In this document: one piece after another, positions 10,607 to 20,951 of the stretch | Layout of the letters: each line of letters starts with the position of its first letter | Position numbering within the stretch: position 1 is the first letter of the stretch | NCBI RefSeq assembly: GCF_050003625.1 | Contig: NC_134401.1 | Location: 70,350,537-70,414,536, forward strand | Direction of reading: 5' to 3' | From: Haematobia irritans | Lineage: Eukaryota > Arthropoda > Insecta > Diptera > Muscidae | DNA length: 64,000 nucleotides | Translations under genes and position numbers: made by a program | Notes under the pieces: generated by a model | What the model was told of the DNA's origin: nothing | Databases searched by the model: none | What the model saw: the letters and a program-made list of their open reading frames with translations, nothing else

Positions 10607-11133
10607 CACACAAAAAAATTTCACGAAAATTTTTCCAATTAAAATTTTAATTGGGTTTTAACCTTTAACTGGGTACGTGGTGGTAAAATTTACCACCTCG
10701 AACCCTCGTTTGCATATATTTTAAAAAAGACGTGTGAAATAAAGTATATGTTAATCATTGAAAGAACATATACTATTTCGAAATATTGTTTTATTTTCGT
10801 TAAATACAATGTTTACTAATCAACAAATATAATAATGATACAAAAAAACCATTTTTTTACAGAAAAAATATTAATGTAAAAGAGGGGGTAAAATTCACCA
10901 CACGTCGCAAATTACGCAAAAAAATTTCACCTCACCGGTTAAAGGTTAAATTATATTCAATTAAAAATTTAATTGATTCAACAAATTTTTTAATTGAAAC
11001 AAAAATCAATCACAAAACTAATAGTATCAATTAATTTTTTAATTGGATCTATTAACTTTTTAATTTACCTTCAATTAATTTTTTAATTGATACTATCATT
11101 TCTGTGATTGAATCAGAAATTTTTTTTTGTGTG
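10607..11133. mobile_element. AT-rich palindromic MITE, copy 1
   Basis: The ends are CACACAAAAAAATTTC and the inverted AATTTTTTTTTGTGTG, flanked by TA on both sides. The interior is built from palindromic TCAATTAATTTTTTAATTGA-like units. It contains a nested MITE at 10662-10945. The same family recurs at 16829-17104, 26092-26651 and 56200-56493. Confidence 0.8.
10662..10945. mobile_element. piggyBac-like MITE nested in the AT-rich MITE
   Basis: It is flanked by TTAA at 10658-10661 and 10946-10949. The terminal inverted repeats are CCTTTAACTGGG and CCGGTTAAAGG. TTAA targets and ends starting CCY are piggyBac hallmarks. The related MITE at 16829 lacks this insert at the matching position, which gives an empty-site comparison. 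An inner palindrome GGTGGTAAAATTTACCACC follows the left end. At 284 bp it is non-autonomous. Confidence 0.8.
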
Positions 11134-11135
11134 TA

Positions 11136-11333
11136 ACGAATAACAAAAATATCAATCTGTCTGTCCGTGCGACAGAAGCAAATAATTACAAAACATATAA
11201 AAAGGTATTAAATCCCGATATGAAACAAAAGAAATATGCAGCATTCAATGAGGAATTGTTTTTGTTTTGGATATTCGATTTGCAAATGAAGATCAAATAG
11301 CCAAACGTACACTGAAAAAAGCATGCCCTGTTA
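11136..11333. other. Unassigned segment up to the LINE C insertion
   Basis: The plus strand is partly open (see the segment at 10377). The last ~25 bp, CACTGAAAAAAGCATG, match the start of the dispersed repeat R seen again near 57290. Confidence 0.35.
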
Positions 11334-11340
11334 GGTTAGG

Positions 11341-13060
11341 TTAAAGTGGCAGCCCGATTAAGATTCAGGCTCACTTAGACTATTCAGTCCATTGTAATAC
11401 CACATTAACTAAAAGTACCTATTACATATGGGCACTTAAAGTTTTAACCGCTGAACCTTCTCGATTATTTTCTTCTGTTAAACCAACCAGATTGTTCCAA
11501 AAACATATACTATGATGTGCATTTGCATCGCATCCCATAATGAGTTTTGTCTTTGTTTTCAATGACTCCTCAACTAAGGTGTTAACGGCACATGGAGGCA
11601 TCTCCCTATCATGTCCCATGTATTTGCATTTTGCATTTGGCTATTTCTAAACTGGCAACGACAGTGTCTGTATTGCACATTGAAGGAAGCAGAAACAAGT
11701 TGAGCTCGTTTTTAGCAATTATACAGGCTCGATTTACATCATTACCAGTATACTGCAATAGTTTGAACCCCGGAGTACTTAATTCACATATTTTGTTTCT
11801 ATAAACATATGGTTCTTGAATAAGAACTATATCTATGTCCCCTTTCATCAGGAGAACTTTTAAGGCAACACAAGTAGCCTTACAATGGTGAAGATTTATC
11901 TGGAGGATCCGTAGGACCATCGAGATTTTCAACAACCGTCACATCAGCCGTTTCAATCGAGTCATCAAGAATGTCCTCTTCAGAGATCTCGGTGACTCTC
12001 GCAATAACCATAGGTTCAAGTTTGGTGAGTTTTGAGGCAGTAGAAACCTCCTCTCGCATACGGTGTCTATCCAAGTCTGCATCTTTGGTATCTCCCTCGA
12101 ATTCTGAATCAGACAGAGGCTTGTCGATTTCCGAATCCTTAAGCTGATCGTTTTTATATACCTTCATTTGTATATAATGAAAACCATAACATACACGGCC
12201 CTGAGATTTTACTAGATGTGGCAAAGACTGAGTGTTCAATATAAACACTGCATGCCGTCTTGGTCCATCCACTTCATCCAAACGGCCAACCTTCCAATCC
12301 GCTGTTGGAAGATCTGGATTGCATTGTTTCAGTCTATTTAAAATAGATTCAGGATCAGGAGGGTTTGCAGGTATCCACGCATGTGATCTAGGTCTAGCAG
12401 GTATGTCTTTCTTCGCGACTAACTCTAGAGCAGCTCCTTCCCAAACTTCACCAATTAGTATCAGATCAGCTTTAAAACATTCTATAGACCTCTGGTCCTC
12501 AAATGCGACTAGCTTAAATCGTCCTTGATACCAACCAGCCTCTTGGTGTCGAGGATCTGGGCCGGGAAACTTTTCCAGTACCTGTGAGTAGACGCCAGAC
12601 AAAGCATTCTCAATTTCCCCCCATTTTTGCTTTGGAACCATACCGTCCAATGCTTCTTTATTAATGATAGCCATCACAAGGCTGTCTTTAGCAACTGAGG
12701 CAAACGATCGTTGATCCCTTTTGGAGGATGGCAGCTCATCCGGTGATCGTTCCCTTTTTCCAGCCTCAAGAATTCCTTGAGCCCATTTTTAGGAATCGCT
12801 TTGTTTAGCCGACAACGTGCTTGGGTCGACTGATCCTAATTTCTTTAGGATAAACAAAGCATTTCTGCGTTCCTTGAATCTCTTTCGTCAGGGATTACCT
12901 CCTTTTGATGCCGCTACCTTGGAAAGGGTTCGACTTGTCAAATTGTCGCCACCTGTCGACCCGTCTACAGGTTGACTAATTGGGCCTAACTCTTGGTCAT
13001 TGCCCAAATTTATAACTCCAGTCGATACCCGTGCACTGGGCCCTGAAGTTGAATGAAATC
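11341..13060 (-). mobile_element. LINE copy C (LOA/R1-type) with a giant internal deletion
   Basis: On the minus strand it holds ORF1 (from GPSARVSTG near 13040, 5'-truncated), then the N-terminal endonuclease (QINLHHC, IQEPYVY, CDANAHHSI), then jumps straight to the element's last ~160 bp. The whole RT and RNase H are missing, with the join near 11500. It ends in TTAGG/CCTAA tail repeats at 11341. TGCCCTGTT occurs at both ends (11334-11342 and 13061-13069), a plausible 9-bp target duplication. The ORF1 frame 11880-12677 is a long open remnant. Confidence 0.85.
11880..12677 (-). pseudogene. ORF1 protein remnant of LINE copy C
   Basis: This is a 265-residue frame matching the C-terminal two-thirds of ORF1 in copies A and B: WGEIENALSGVYSQVLEKFP, HAWIPANPPDPESIL, CNPDLPTADWKVGRLDEVDG. 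This block resembles the domain annotated DUF4780 in insect retroelement proteins (from memory, untested). ORF1 proteins of such LINEs bind the RNA template. The N-terminal part lies upstream in another frame (12888-13060). Confidence 0.75.
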
Positions 13061-13090
13061 TGCCCTGTTCCAATGATTTTGCCTTTGCAC

Positions 13091-13482
13091 TAGAGGTGTG
13101 CACATGAGTAATATTTATGTTACGCTCACGCACACTCACGCACGATATTGTTTGGTAGGACTCACGCACACTCACGAAAAGAAAATCTGTGTTCACGCAC
13201 ACTCACGCACGAAATGTCGTGACTCACGAATAATTTTATGACTAATTTACTTTACCGACGTGTTTGAAAACATGAGCATGATTAAAATCGAGAGCGTTAT
13301 TAAACTCTTAACATCCCAGGTGTCACTAAAATTGTAAATGAATTCATCTCGTAAGCGTTTTATGTCCGTGGGCATGATTTTTTTCGTGAGCGTGTTTTTT
13401 CGAAATTATTTTCGTGACTCACGCTCACGCACGACTTTTGGTTTGTGATTCACCACAATTTCGTGTCACGTGCACACCTCTA
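13091..13482. mobile_element. hAT-type MITE, 392 bp, with 8-bp target duplication
   Basis: The terminal inverted repeats are TAGAGGTGTGCAC and GTGCACACCTCTA. CTTTGCAC is duplicated exactly at 13083-13090 and 13483-13490. Eight-bp duplications and this type of end are characteristic of hAT. Subterminal regions carry many TCACGCAC motifs in both orientations, likely transposase-binding repeats. There is no coding capacity. Confidence 0.92.
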
Positions 13483-14095
13483 CTTTGCACTAATGATTTT
13501 CGTATTGATTTCGAGCCAAAGAAGCGAAGAATTGAAGTAAGGACACATTTTAGACACAATTCTCTTTTAAATTTGAGATTTGCGTACTTGATTCTAAGAA
13601 AGAAATTTTACTTTCCTATTTTTTCAGCTTTTTTCTTCATGCGCTGCTAAAGTCCTTTAAAAACGTGTTAACGAAAACTTCAATTTCCAAATAAAGACTC
13701 GACTTCAAGTAAAAATGATGCACTATTAAAGTAAACATCTTCTTTAAAATAAAGTTTGGAAAAACATGTCGTAATTTCGAACGAATTTTTGCTTTTTGGT
13801 CAAGATGCAAAAAGTCAAATAAATTCAAAGACGATTTCACTATTTTTAAATAATTTTTCACAATTACTAAAGATAAGTTGACCTTAGTCAAACAAAATTT
13901 CCTTTCATTTTAATATATACATTTTTAATTCGAATAACTTAATTATAAGGACAAAACCACTTTATGGAAAAGTTGATCGTCTTTTGGACAAAGAATAAAA
14001 CTTTATATTAAAGAAATTCGTCTTTTATGCTAAGCAAAACACGCATTCGTATTTTAAGGACACGAAATCGTTGGCTTCAAGCCAATATTTTTTAC
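13483..14095. repeat. Dispersed repeat R (main part of copy 1)
   Basis: Matching blocks recur in order at 57285-57411 plus 62386-62895: CTAATGATTTT, GAGAATTGAAGTAAGGACA-like, GACACAA-TCTC, CGTATTTTAAG. In this copy it is broken by LINE C and by the hAT MITE; its first ~25 bp lie at 11310-11333. It begins near CACTGAAAAAAGCATG and ends near TTTTTTACAAGG. No ORF was recognised; probably an old non-autonomous element. Confidence 0.65.
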
Positions 14096-14113
14096 AAGGG
14101 ATATGTTACAGAC

Positions 14114-14214
14114 ATCAGAAGGTTGCGTGTTCATATCACGTCGGGATCACCAAATGTGTTTAGGGATCACGTCGGGGTCACCAAATGTGTTTAGGGGTCA
14201 CGTCGGGTCCACCA
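14114..14214 (+). repeat. Triple 31-bp array ending in CCA, tRNA-Trp 3' end / primer-site repeats
   Basis: 14114-14152 reads like the last ~36 nt of tRNA-Trp plus CCA: AGAAGGTTGCGTGTTCA, then TCACGTCGGGATCACCA. Two further units of only the terminal ~18 nt plus CCA end at 14183 and 14214, each joined by AATGTGTTTAGG. On the minus strand each is a primer-binding site next to an LTR-like end. The tRNA assignment is from memory. This is not a functional tRNA gene: its 5' half is absent. Confidence 0.75.
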
Positions 14215-15289
14215 AATGTTTTGTCACACACCAATGTTTTGTAAACTCGTTATTGGCAACCAATTCGAACACATAAATCCGAACTGACACTAACCCTTTT
14301 TGTTTATGTACCTTCCTGTACTTGTAACTGGAAAGCAGTCATATAACACAATGGTCGTAATTTCAATTGAATAACTGACAAAATTTTATGGATTTCCAAT
14401 TATATATATACCTATGAGATAGTTACATTGTTACCTATGCGTTATACGAGAATTCATGTCGGCCAAGTCATTTTGGTGAATTGGGAAATATGGTAGCATG
14501 ATCTGCTTACTCAGTAATTAACGTCCAACACTCACAAATATGGGACACTTGATCATTGACATAAATAAAATATGTTGAACTAAACATGAATGAAATATAG
14601 AACCAAAGAAGTAAAATATGCGGAAATGCAAAAACTAACCCACGACGACGTGTTGCAATGTGATCTACTTATACGTTGATTACCTTATTTATAATAAATA
14701 GGTTATTGACAAAATAAAGACAAAAAACAAAGGAATTATTTTACAGTACAATACTAAACTTAAAAATAACAATTAAATGCACCAAAATCTAACAGGATAT
14801 AATACAAAATGTGTGACAAGAAAACGAACAAGCAAATACGGTTATTTCTCTTTGCAAAAAATACAAGCTTTAAAATTGAAAAACAAAAACAAATCAAATG
14901 GGCTTCAATGACAAATAGACTGTATGATTAGGGAACATGTAAACGATCGCTACAATTGGTTGGAAAACGATTACACGTGCGCAATTTTTGAACATTTTCT
15001 TTTAATATTTCTTTCTCTTAATATTTCACACAATAAACAAAAGAAACTACATACGCACCTTAGCGTCCGTTGATCGTTGGTGTGATGCAGCAAGTATGTT
15101 TGAGATGGTTGTTTATTTAATTGTTGGTGGAACACCAAATATGCCTTTAGGAATAAAGGGAAATACACTTGATTAATGCCAAGGGCTCGAATCCGGTTCG
15201 TATAGACCAAATGTTTGGGTGATACCAAAATATAAAACGAGAAAATAAAAACCCAAGGAATTTAGAGTTTGACAAAAAGTGAAGCAAGG
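14215..15289. other. Possible LTR-like sequence next to the primer-site array; otherwise unassigned
   Basis: About 1 kb without a convincing ORF. The side next to 14214 would be the end of an LTR whose primer site is the array to the left, in minus orientation. A second CCAAATGTTT occurs near 15208. I cannot pair LTRs. Confidence 0.3.
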
Positions 15290-15408
15290 GATAGGTTAGG
15301 TTATGTTAAAGTGGCAGTCCAATTAAGTTTCAGGCTCACTTAGACTATTCAGACTATTGTGATACCACATTTAACTAAAAGTACTTATTACATATGGGCA
15401 CTTCTAGG
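15290..15408 (-). mobile_element. LINE 3'-end stub (LOA/R1-type), ~120 bp
   Basis: This minus-strand copy contains only the last ~120 bp of the LINE, from CTAGAAGTGCCCATATG through the GACTGAATAGTC-like block to CCTAACCTA. It is an extremely 5'-truncated insertion. AGGGAT at both borders may be a short target duplication. Confidence 0.85.
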
Positions 15409-16091
15409 GATTGTTTACTTATTTATTTAATGAACAATAAGTTACCTTGTAAATGTGCGCCGTGAGCGCCAAGAACGAAACTATATATAGAATACTAATA
15501 ACAAACGAACGTCATAGGATAGTGAGAGCGGCAAAGTTACTCTTAGAGTCGAGGAATTATAACATTTTGCGCACAATTTGATTGCGTTGAAAAATACGAT
15601 TCTTCAATTCAGTTACACAGTATGCATAGGAACACCAATAAAATTGCTGATTGTATTCCTCGCGTCTGTACTTTTTTATTATGTTTTTGTATTCCAAGCA
15701 CTTTTTAAAGTACAGGACTTTATGTTTTTAACATCCTGAATAACTTCCTCGTGAATGTTGTAGATTGTTTTCTGTTTGTTGATTTGTTTACATGTTGTGA
15801 ACGCTTTGAAAAGTTAAAAGTTCGCCAACTTCATGCGGTCATATGCGTCTGTTACGTAGTCGTGTCAGTAAAACGATAGTATTTCCCACATTTTAACAGT
15901 TTTGACAATTGCATATAACGTAAGCATGCATGACCACATAGTATGTAATTCCACCTTAAATTCTATTAAGGCTGTTTATGTTTCTTACGTATGGGTAAGA
16001 GAGAGAGAGTTTTACAATTAATGGTGGTGGAATATGATTGGTGTATTTAGTATTGTCAAGGTAATGGCCGTTTGAAGAAAACAATCACCAC
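15409..16091. other. Unassigned AT-rich interval
   Basis: There is no long ORF. TATATATAGAATA near 15483 and a GAGAGAGAG run near 16001 are the only notable motifs. Confidence 0.35.
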
Positions 16092-16241
16092 AATTAATAA
16101 ACGTGGATTCCCGAATGTATTTTTAATATAAAGTTTTTTTTAAGTAAAACAAGTAATAAAGTAATTCAATTCCACAAGAATATGTGTACGTGACTCAATT
16201 CGTTGTTGACGCTCCCGTAGCTTCTTCTCTTCTTTTTTACT
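16092..16241 (-). repeat. 3' LTR of the decayed gypsy element
   Basis: This ~150-bp direct repeat matches 20939-21091 at roughly 90% by eye. In element orientation it begins AGTAAAAAAGAAGAG and ends TTTATTAATT. AGT...AATT termini are typical of one group of gypsy-like LTRs. Such short LTRs are unusual. Confidence 0.7.
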
Positions 16242-17614
16242 GAGGGTTTTATTCAAATTTGACAGCACAGAGTTGCACCATCACAGCGATGATTATTTCG
16301 TAGTTGACAATTCGGCCAATCCTGACATAAAGCTGTCCTCAGCATCCTCATCGTCCTGGAAGTCCAATTCAGGAGCATCTCGACATCACCGTTTCATTTT
16401 ATCAGAGCTAAAGACTGAGCAAAACTTTCTTGCACTTATCTGCATCCCAGTGATATCTTCGACGATATATCTGTCGTTCTCAAGCACCCGAGAAATAATG
16501 TAAGGGCCACTATACTTCGGCTCAAGTTTCCTGGAGTCACCAGTCGCTTGTGGCTCGTATCTAACACGATGAGATCTCCTTCTTTATAAATGGTTGGTGA
16601 TCGATGTCTTTCGTCAAATCGTTGTTTCTATTTCGATCTTTCTTTTTCGATGTTGACCATAGCAAGTCTTCTCCTTTCTTCGATTGGGACCTTGATGTCT
16701 TTAGGCAAATCTTCTTGAATAGCAGCAGCGATTCGGTTTCGTACTAAATCGAACGGCTCAAAATCAAATATTAATTCGTTTGGACTAAATCCGGATGTAG
16801 AGTTTCGTTGGGAATTCACTGCCCACTGCACACAAAAAAATTTCACGAACATTTTTCCAATTAAAATTTTAATTGGGGTTTAAAAAATATTCAATTAAAA
16901 ATTTAATTGATTAAACAAATTTTTTAATTGAAACAAAAATAATAGTATCAATTAATTTTTTAATTGGATCTATTAACTTTTTAATTGACCTTCAATTAAT
17001 TTTTTAATTGATACTATCATTTCTGTGATTGAAGACATTTCAATTAAAAATTAATTGGATCAATTAATTTCGTGATTGAATCAGAAAAAAATTTTTTGTG
17101 TGTGTAGGTTGTGCAAATCTATATCCCAGTCCCTCGGTTCATTATCGGCAGTTCTAAGATACGAAAGAATTATCTGATTGGCGCGTTCTACTTGCCCATT
17201 CGACCTTGATGTACGCACAGCTGTCTTAACATGCCTTATATCGTTGCATTTGCAATATTCCTCAAAACTCTTGAAAGTGAAAGCTGTGCCACGGTCCGTT
17301 ATTACACATCGGGGAAGGCCAGAATAACTTGATAATTCATTTAAAAAATTGAATACTGGAGCTGTCTTTGTACTTCTAACTGCTTTTACCACGAGATATT
17401 TTGTAAATGCATACGAAATCGCCAATACGTGTGTACAAGCCCTTTTACTCTTAGTAAACGGTCCTAAATGGTCATTATGTATTTTTCGAAATGGAAGAGG
17501 GTCTACTTCATCACAATGCAACTCTCCCTCAGGCTTACCTCCTTTTGCTTTGTTATAACAACATTCCGTGCATGCGGCAATATATTCTCGTAAAACATTT
17601 TCGCATCCTTTCAA
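16242..17614 (-). pseudogene. Gypsy integrase, interrupted by a MITE
   Basis: The frame 17081-17614 has the zinc-region end (CTECC), first catalytic Asp (HNDHLGPF), second Asp (CVITDRGTAF) and Glu (NGQVERAN). It breaks off at DIDLHNL, where a MITE (16829-17104) is inserted. Coding resumes as QWAVNSQRNSTSGFSPNEL at 16852. Further down, out of frame, comes the C-terminal GPYIISRVLENDRYIVEDI module near 16430-16510. The D,D-E triad is intact, but the MITE and frameshifts make it nonfunctional. Confidence 0.88.
16829..17104. mobile_element. AT-rich palindromic MITE, copy 2, inside gypsy integrase
   Basis: It starts CACACAAAAAAATTTCACG and ends TTTTTTGTGTGTG, followed by TA. Its interior matches copy 1 closely without the piggyBac-like insert. 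It splits the integrase coding sequence between DIDLHNL and QWAVNS. Confidence 0.85.
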
Positions 17615-17716
17615 AACAAAACGTCCGCTGAATTCATTCTAACGTTTTCTCCAGACCAAAGTGTCCAATGTCATCATGACAAGTTTTACAAATTTGCCAA
17701 CGTATATTCTTCGGTA

Positions 17717-19123
17717 TTACAAATCGTAACCCATTCGTGTTTTTTCAAAACCACGAACGATGATTTTGTAGACAATAATCGGTTTCGAATTGGCTCGCTT
17801 GGTCCGATTTATTTCAATCTCATAAACCAACGTGCGATTCTTGGTACCAATTGTTTTTGGTCGTTTTTTAGACTTAGTTATGGCGGCACAATCAGTTATG
17901 AGACGGAATGTTTTCCCAAGAAGATAAATTCGGAATCGTTCCAACGTTTCGACTATGGCGAGAACTGTGGTATTTACTTTCTGCCTCAATGCAGTGACGA
18001 CTATAATAAAACACTGGGTGTAATCGCTCGTCTGTACCACGTTGCAATAAAACGCCTGCAAGTCAAACGCTACTTGCATCGGTGTGAACCTCATGTTCAG
18101 CACTAAAATCAAAAATTGTCAACACTGGCGCATTACAAAGAACTGAGATTAATTTGTCAAACGCCTCCTGATGTTTTTAGTTCCATTCAAAATTCAAAAA
18201 ATTCTTCTTTGTTAAAGGACGAGAAATTTGGGAATAATTTTCCACAAATTTTCTGAAGAACCCACTCAATCCCAAAAAGCGGCGTACCTCGGTAACGTTC
18301 GTTGGAATCTTAAAATTCTTTACAGCCGTCGTTTTTGCCACCACCAGGCTCGATTCCAAATTTACTTATTTTTTGGCCAAGATACAAAATTTCGTCGGCC
18401 AGGAAAACATATTTTTCCATACATAACGTGAGACCACATTTCTTAATAATTTCCAAAAATTTTTCCAATCGCTCAATTCCTTTATCAATCGTTTTGCTTG
18501 GAATTACTATATCGTCTAGATAAACTAAGACTTCACCAGGCTTCATCATCGCAATAATACTATTCATAACCGACTGAAATACTGCCGGAGCATTCACAAG
18601 TCCAAATGGCATGCGGTTGAATTCGTAATGTCCGTCGTTTGTTACGAAAGCCGTATACTTTCTAGAATCCTCCTTAACCTCAATTTGGTGAAAACCCATT
18701 CTTAGGTCTAGCGTTGAAAAATACGAATTGCCGAAGACACGTGCAAATTGTTCGTCCATTACTGGCATAGGATACGGTATCTTGCTATTGATGCGATTCA
18801 ATTGTCGATAATCGACACACATACGGTTTTCGCCACTCTTTCTCCTCAAGTACAATTCCAGAGTCTTACGCAGAATTAGATTTTCGTATAATATCGTTGT
18901 CCATCAACTCCTTCACAATTTCAGCCACAATTGGTCGTTTGGCGAACGGTATGCGATATGGTTGTTTGCGTACAGGGGCATCACTGGTTACCTTTATTTC
19001 TATTTGCACTAGATTGTACTTTCCCAAATCAGAAATTTTCTCGGGAAATTTTTTGTTGTGTCTACGTACAACTTCCAACAATCTTTCGTTATCATCGAAT
19101 GTCAGACTGTCACTTGTGTGCAC
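17717..19123 (-). pseudogene. Gypsy reverse transcriptase and RNase H, frameshifted
   Basis: RT starts in frame 18866-19123 (KQPYRIPFAKRPIVAEIV) and continues in 18310-18855 with CVDYRQLN, STLDLRMGFHQIEV, MPFGLVNAPAVFQ and the catalytic VYLDDIVI. The connection domain (VRRFLGLSGFFRKFVENYS) lies at 18177-18359. RNase H remnants lie at 17717-18112, with LERFRIYLLGKTFRLITDCAA. At least three frame changes separate these pieces. Confidence 0.9.
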
Positions 19124-19144
19124 CGCATCTATTCTTTGAAGTCG

Positions 19145-19402
19145 TTATTCGTCACCCTTAATAATCGCTCTATTACCTTTTCTGCACAACACGTCTCTTC
19201 CAATAAGAATGTCCGAAGGTAACAAATCGTCATCAACCACAAATAATTCTGCATCAAACTCGACATTATCGGTCGTTACCATCACTTTTCCAACGCACTT
19301 AAATTCTCCACCCGCGAATCCTTTCAATATCAAATCACATTGTACGACGTCACCAACATTCAAAGAAAGTCGTTTTGTTATTTGTTTTGTTGTGATTTGC
19401 AA
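19145..19402 (-). pseudogene. Gypsy aspartic protease, partial
   Basis: This 85-residue frame ends DILIGRDVLCRKGNRAI. ILIGRDVL is the conserved flap/core region of gypsy-type proteases that precedes RT. The catalytic D-S/T-G triad is not visible in this frame and would lie upstream, near the gag junction. Confidence 0.7.
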
Positions 19403-19477
19403 TCCTCGGTTCGATGTGATGTTCGATTACATTTTGCCCAGCGTTCTTTTCGCTGTGGTTCGAGGCATTTATTCGAA

Positions 19478-20951
19478 TTATGTCCAAATTTGGAGCAATG
19501 GTAACTTCACCTTGGCTGTTGTTTGTTCACCGGTCTTCTTGATGGCATCCTGCGTCGTTGGATCTTCGTGGACATAGCCTTTCGGTCTGGTCACAGTGCC
19601 ACTAGAAATCTTTATCTCGTTGTAATTACAGTAAACGTTGATATCTTTCAAAAGCTGGTTACAAGTAGAGTATTCATTTGATATTTTCCGTTTCAGGTCG
19701 AGGTTGTTTATACCATTCACAATGTGTCGTGCTATAGCTGGATCAGACAAACTGCCTTTTCTACCCATAGCGTACATTTTGAAATAGTACTCCTGTGGTG
19801 TTTCGTGTGGACAACCTATCGTTTGTGACATCTTGATATGAATATCAGCTGCGTTTTCAACATAAGCATAATATGCAAGAAATTTATTAGTAAACTGTGA
19901 CCATGTTAAAATATTTCCTGTAATGAATCGACCCAATATTTCGCTGGTCCTTGCATTTTCTGTTACACCGCACTGCTTGGTCACTCCAGCTGTATGCTGC
20001 TTTCAATAGTTCACCTCGTTTCACAAATTGTAATGAATTTAATGACTCATTTGACGCTGGATTGAAATCCGGTAATAAAGATATAATATCCTTAACATGT
20101 CTGTACGGGTTATTTTGCACTATATGATTCGTGTTGTTAAACTGGCACGATACTTGAGCTGTCGTAGCAAATGTTGGCAATGGATACATAATCATGGTGG
20201 GTTGTAAAAAATCGTGGGCATACCAAGTAGGTCATGCACCCAAAGTTGGAGAATTAACAAATTGAGATGGTGGTATACAAACCGGTGGTGCGTTATAACG
20301 TGGTGCAGCATATATGGTCTGTCCCGTTCCGTGGTTAGCCTGTGTTGCACCTGATGTATATTGGTGACTGTATACCGATCGTGTAATGTTATCGTTGGTC
20401 GTACAAAAATTTTGCTGGCATCCGTCGTCGGTAGCAAATTTGTCTGGGGTATCGTTGTTACAACATTTCCACCTGACACGTTTTGACCCATTGGATAATC
20501 GTATGGAACATTCGTTAGTACCGCCTCCGTCTGAGGTATCGTTGACACCATAATATCTCCCATTGTAGTTATCTTGTAGTCGCCTGCCGTGTGCCGTTGA
20601 CCACACTACTTACTGGTTGTCGTTGTTCCGATGTTAGGAATGGTGGTTGAGGCGATCAATTTGCGCTCTCATGCTCGTCACAAGATACTCCAGTTGTTGT
20701 ACTCGTTGATTCATTTCATTCGTGTTCGTGAATCCTTTGAATTCATGATTTCCAATTGTCTCGATTAACTGGCTCTTTTTCCCAGAAGTTGCAATTCCTA
20801 GATCTCTGCATTTCGCCTGTAATTGTTTCACGGTAAGGCTTCGAAGATTTTCCAACGCTTTTGAGAAGAATTTGGGCTTATCCCACTTCTGATATTGTCG
20901 GCTGTTTGTATTCATCAAACAGCCGACAATATCACCAAAATTAATAAACAT
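19478..20951 (-). pseudogene. Gypsy gag with an N-terminal SAP-like domain
   Basis: Frame 20634-20951 begins MFINFGDIVG, with a second in-frame Met at residue 13. Residues ~35-70 contain LRSLTVKQLQAKCRDLGIAT followed by SGKKSQLIETI. This fits the SAP helix-extended loop-helix, a DNA/chromatin-binding fold. A Gln/Thr-rich middle follows (20192-20606), then a capsid-like part at 19478-20195 (LLPDFNPASNESLNSLQFV, FTNKFLAYYAYVENA). It is frameshifted at least twice. No CCHC knuckle was recognised. SAP domains are not typical of insect gypsy gag, so this assignment deserves a profile test. Confidence 0.65.
20891..20933. repeat. Perfect 18-bp hairpin over the gag start
   Basis: Arms 20891-20908 and 20916-20933 are perfect inverted copies (GATATTGTCGGCTGTTTG) around a 7-nt loop. 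On the minus strand the loop contains an ATG in the gag frame. It lies immediately downstream of the 5' LTR. Confidence 0.9.

Larger units (their letters stand above)
16242..20938 (-). mobile_element. Ty3/gypsy retrotransposon, internal region, degenerate
   Basis: In minus orientation the order is gag, protease, RT, RNase H, integrase, as in Ty3/gypsy. All domains are present but the frame is broken many times, and an AT-rich MITE sits in the integrase gene. No env-like frame was seen between integrase and the 3' LTR. The gag start lies in a perfect hairpin. Confidence 0.9.

Noticed and set aside
13414..13891. Frames of 78 and 84 residues
   Set aside because: They lie in the hAT MITE and dispersed repeat R, are AT-rich and have no homologue I recognise.
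14114..14152. Possible tRNA-Trp gene
   Set aside because: Only the 3' half plus an encoded CCA is present, in a tandem primer-site context; eukaryotic tRNA genes do not encode CCA.
14971..15228. 85-residue minus-strand frame
   Set aside because: No domain, composition like the surrounding non-coding DNA, no partner exon.
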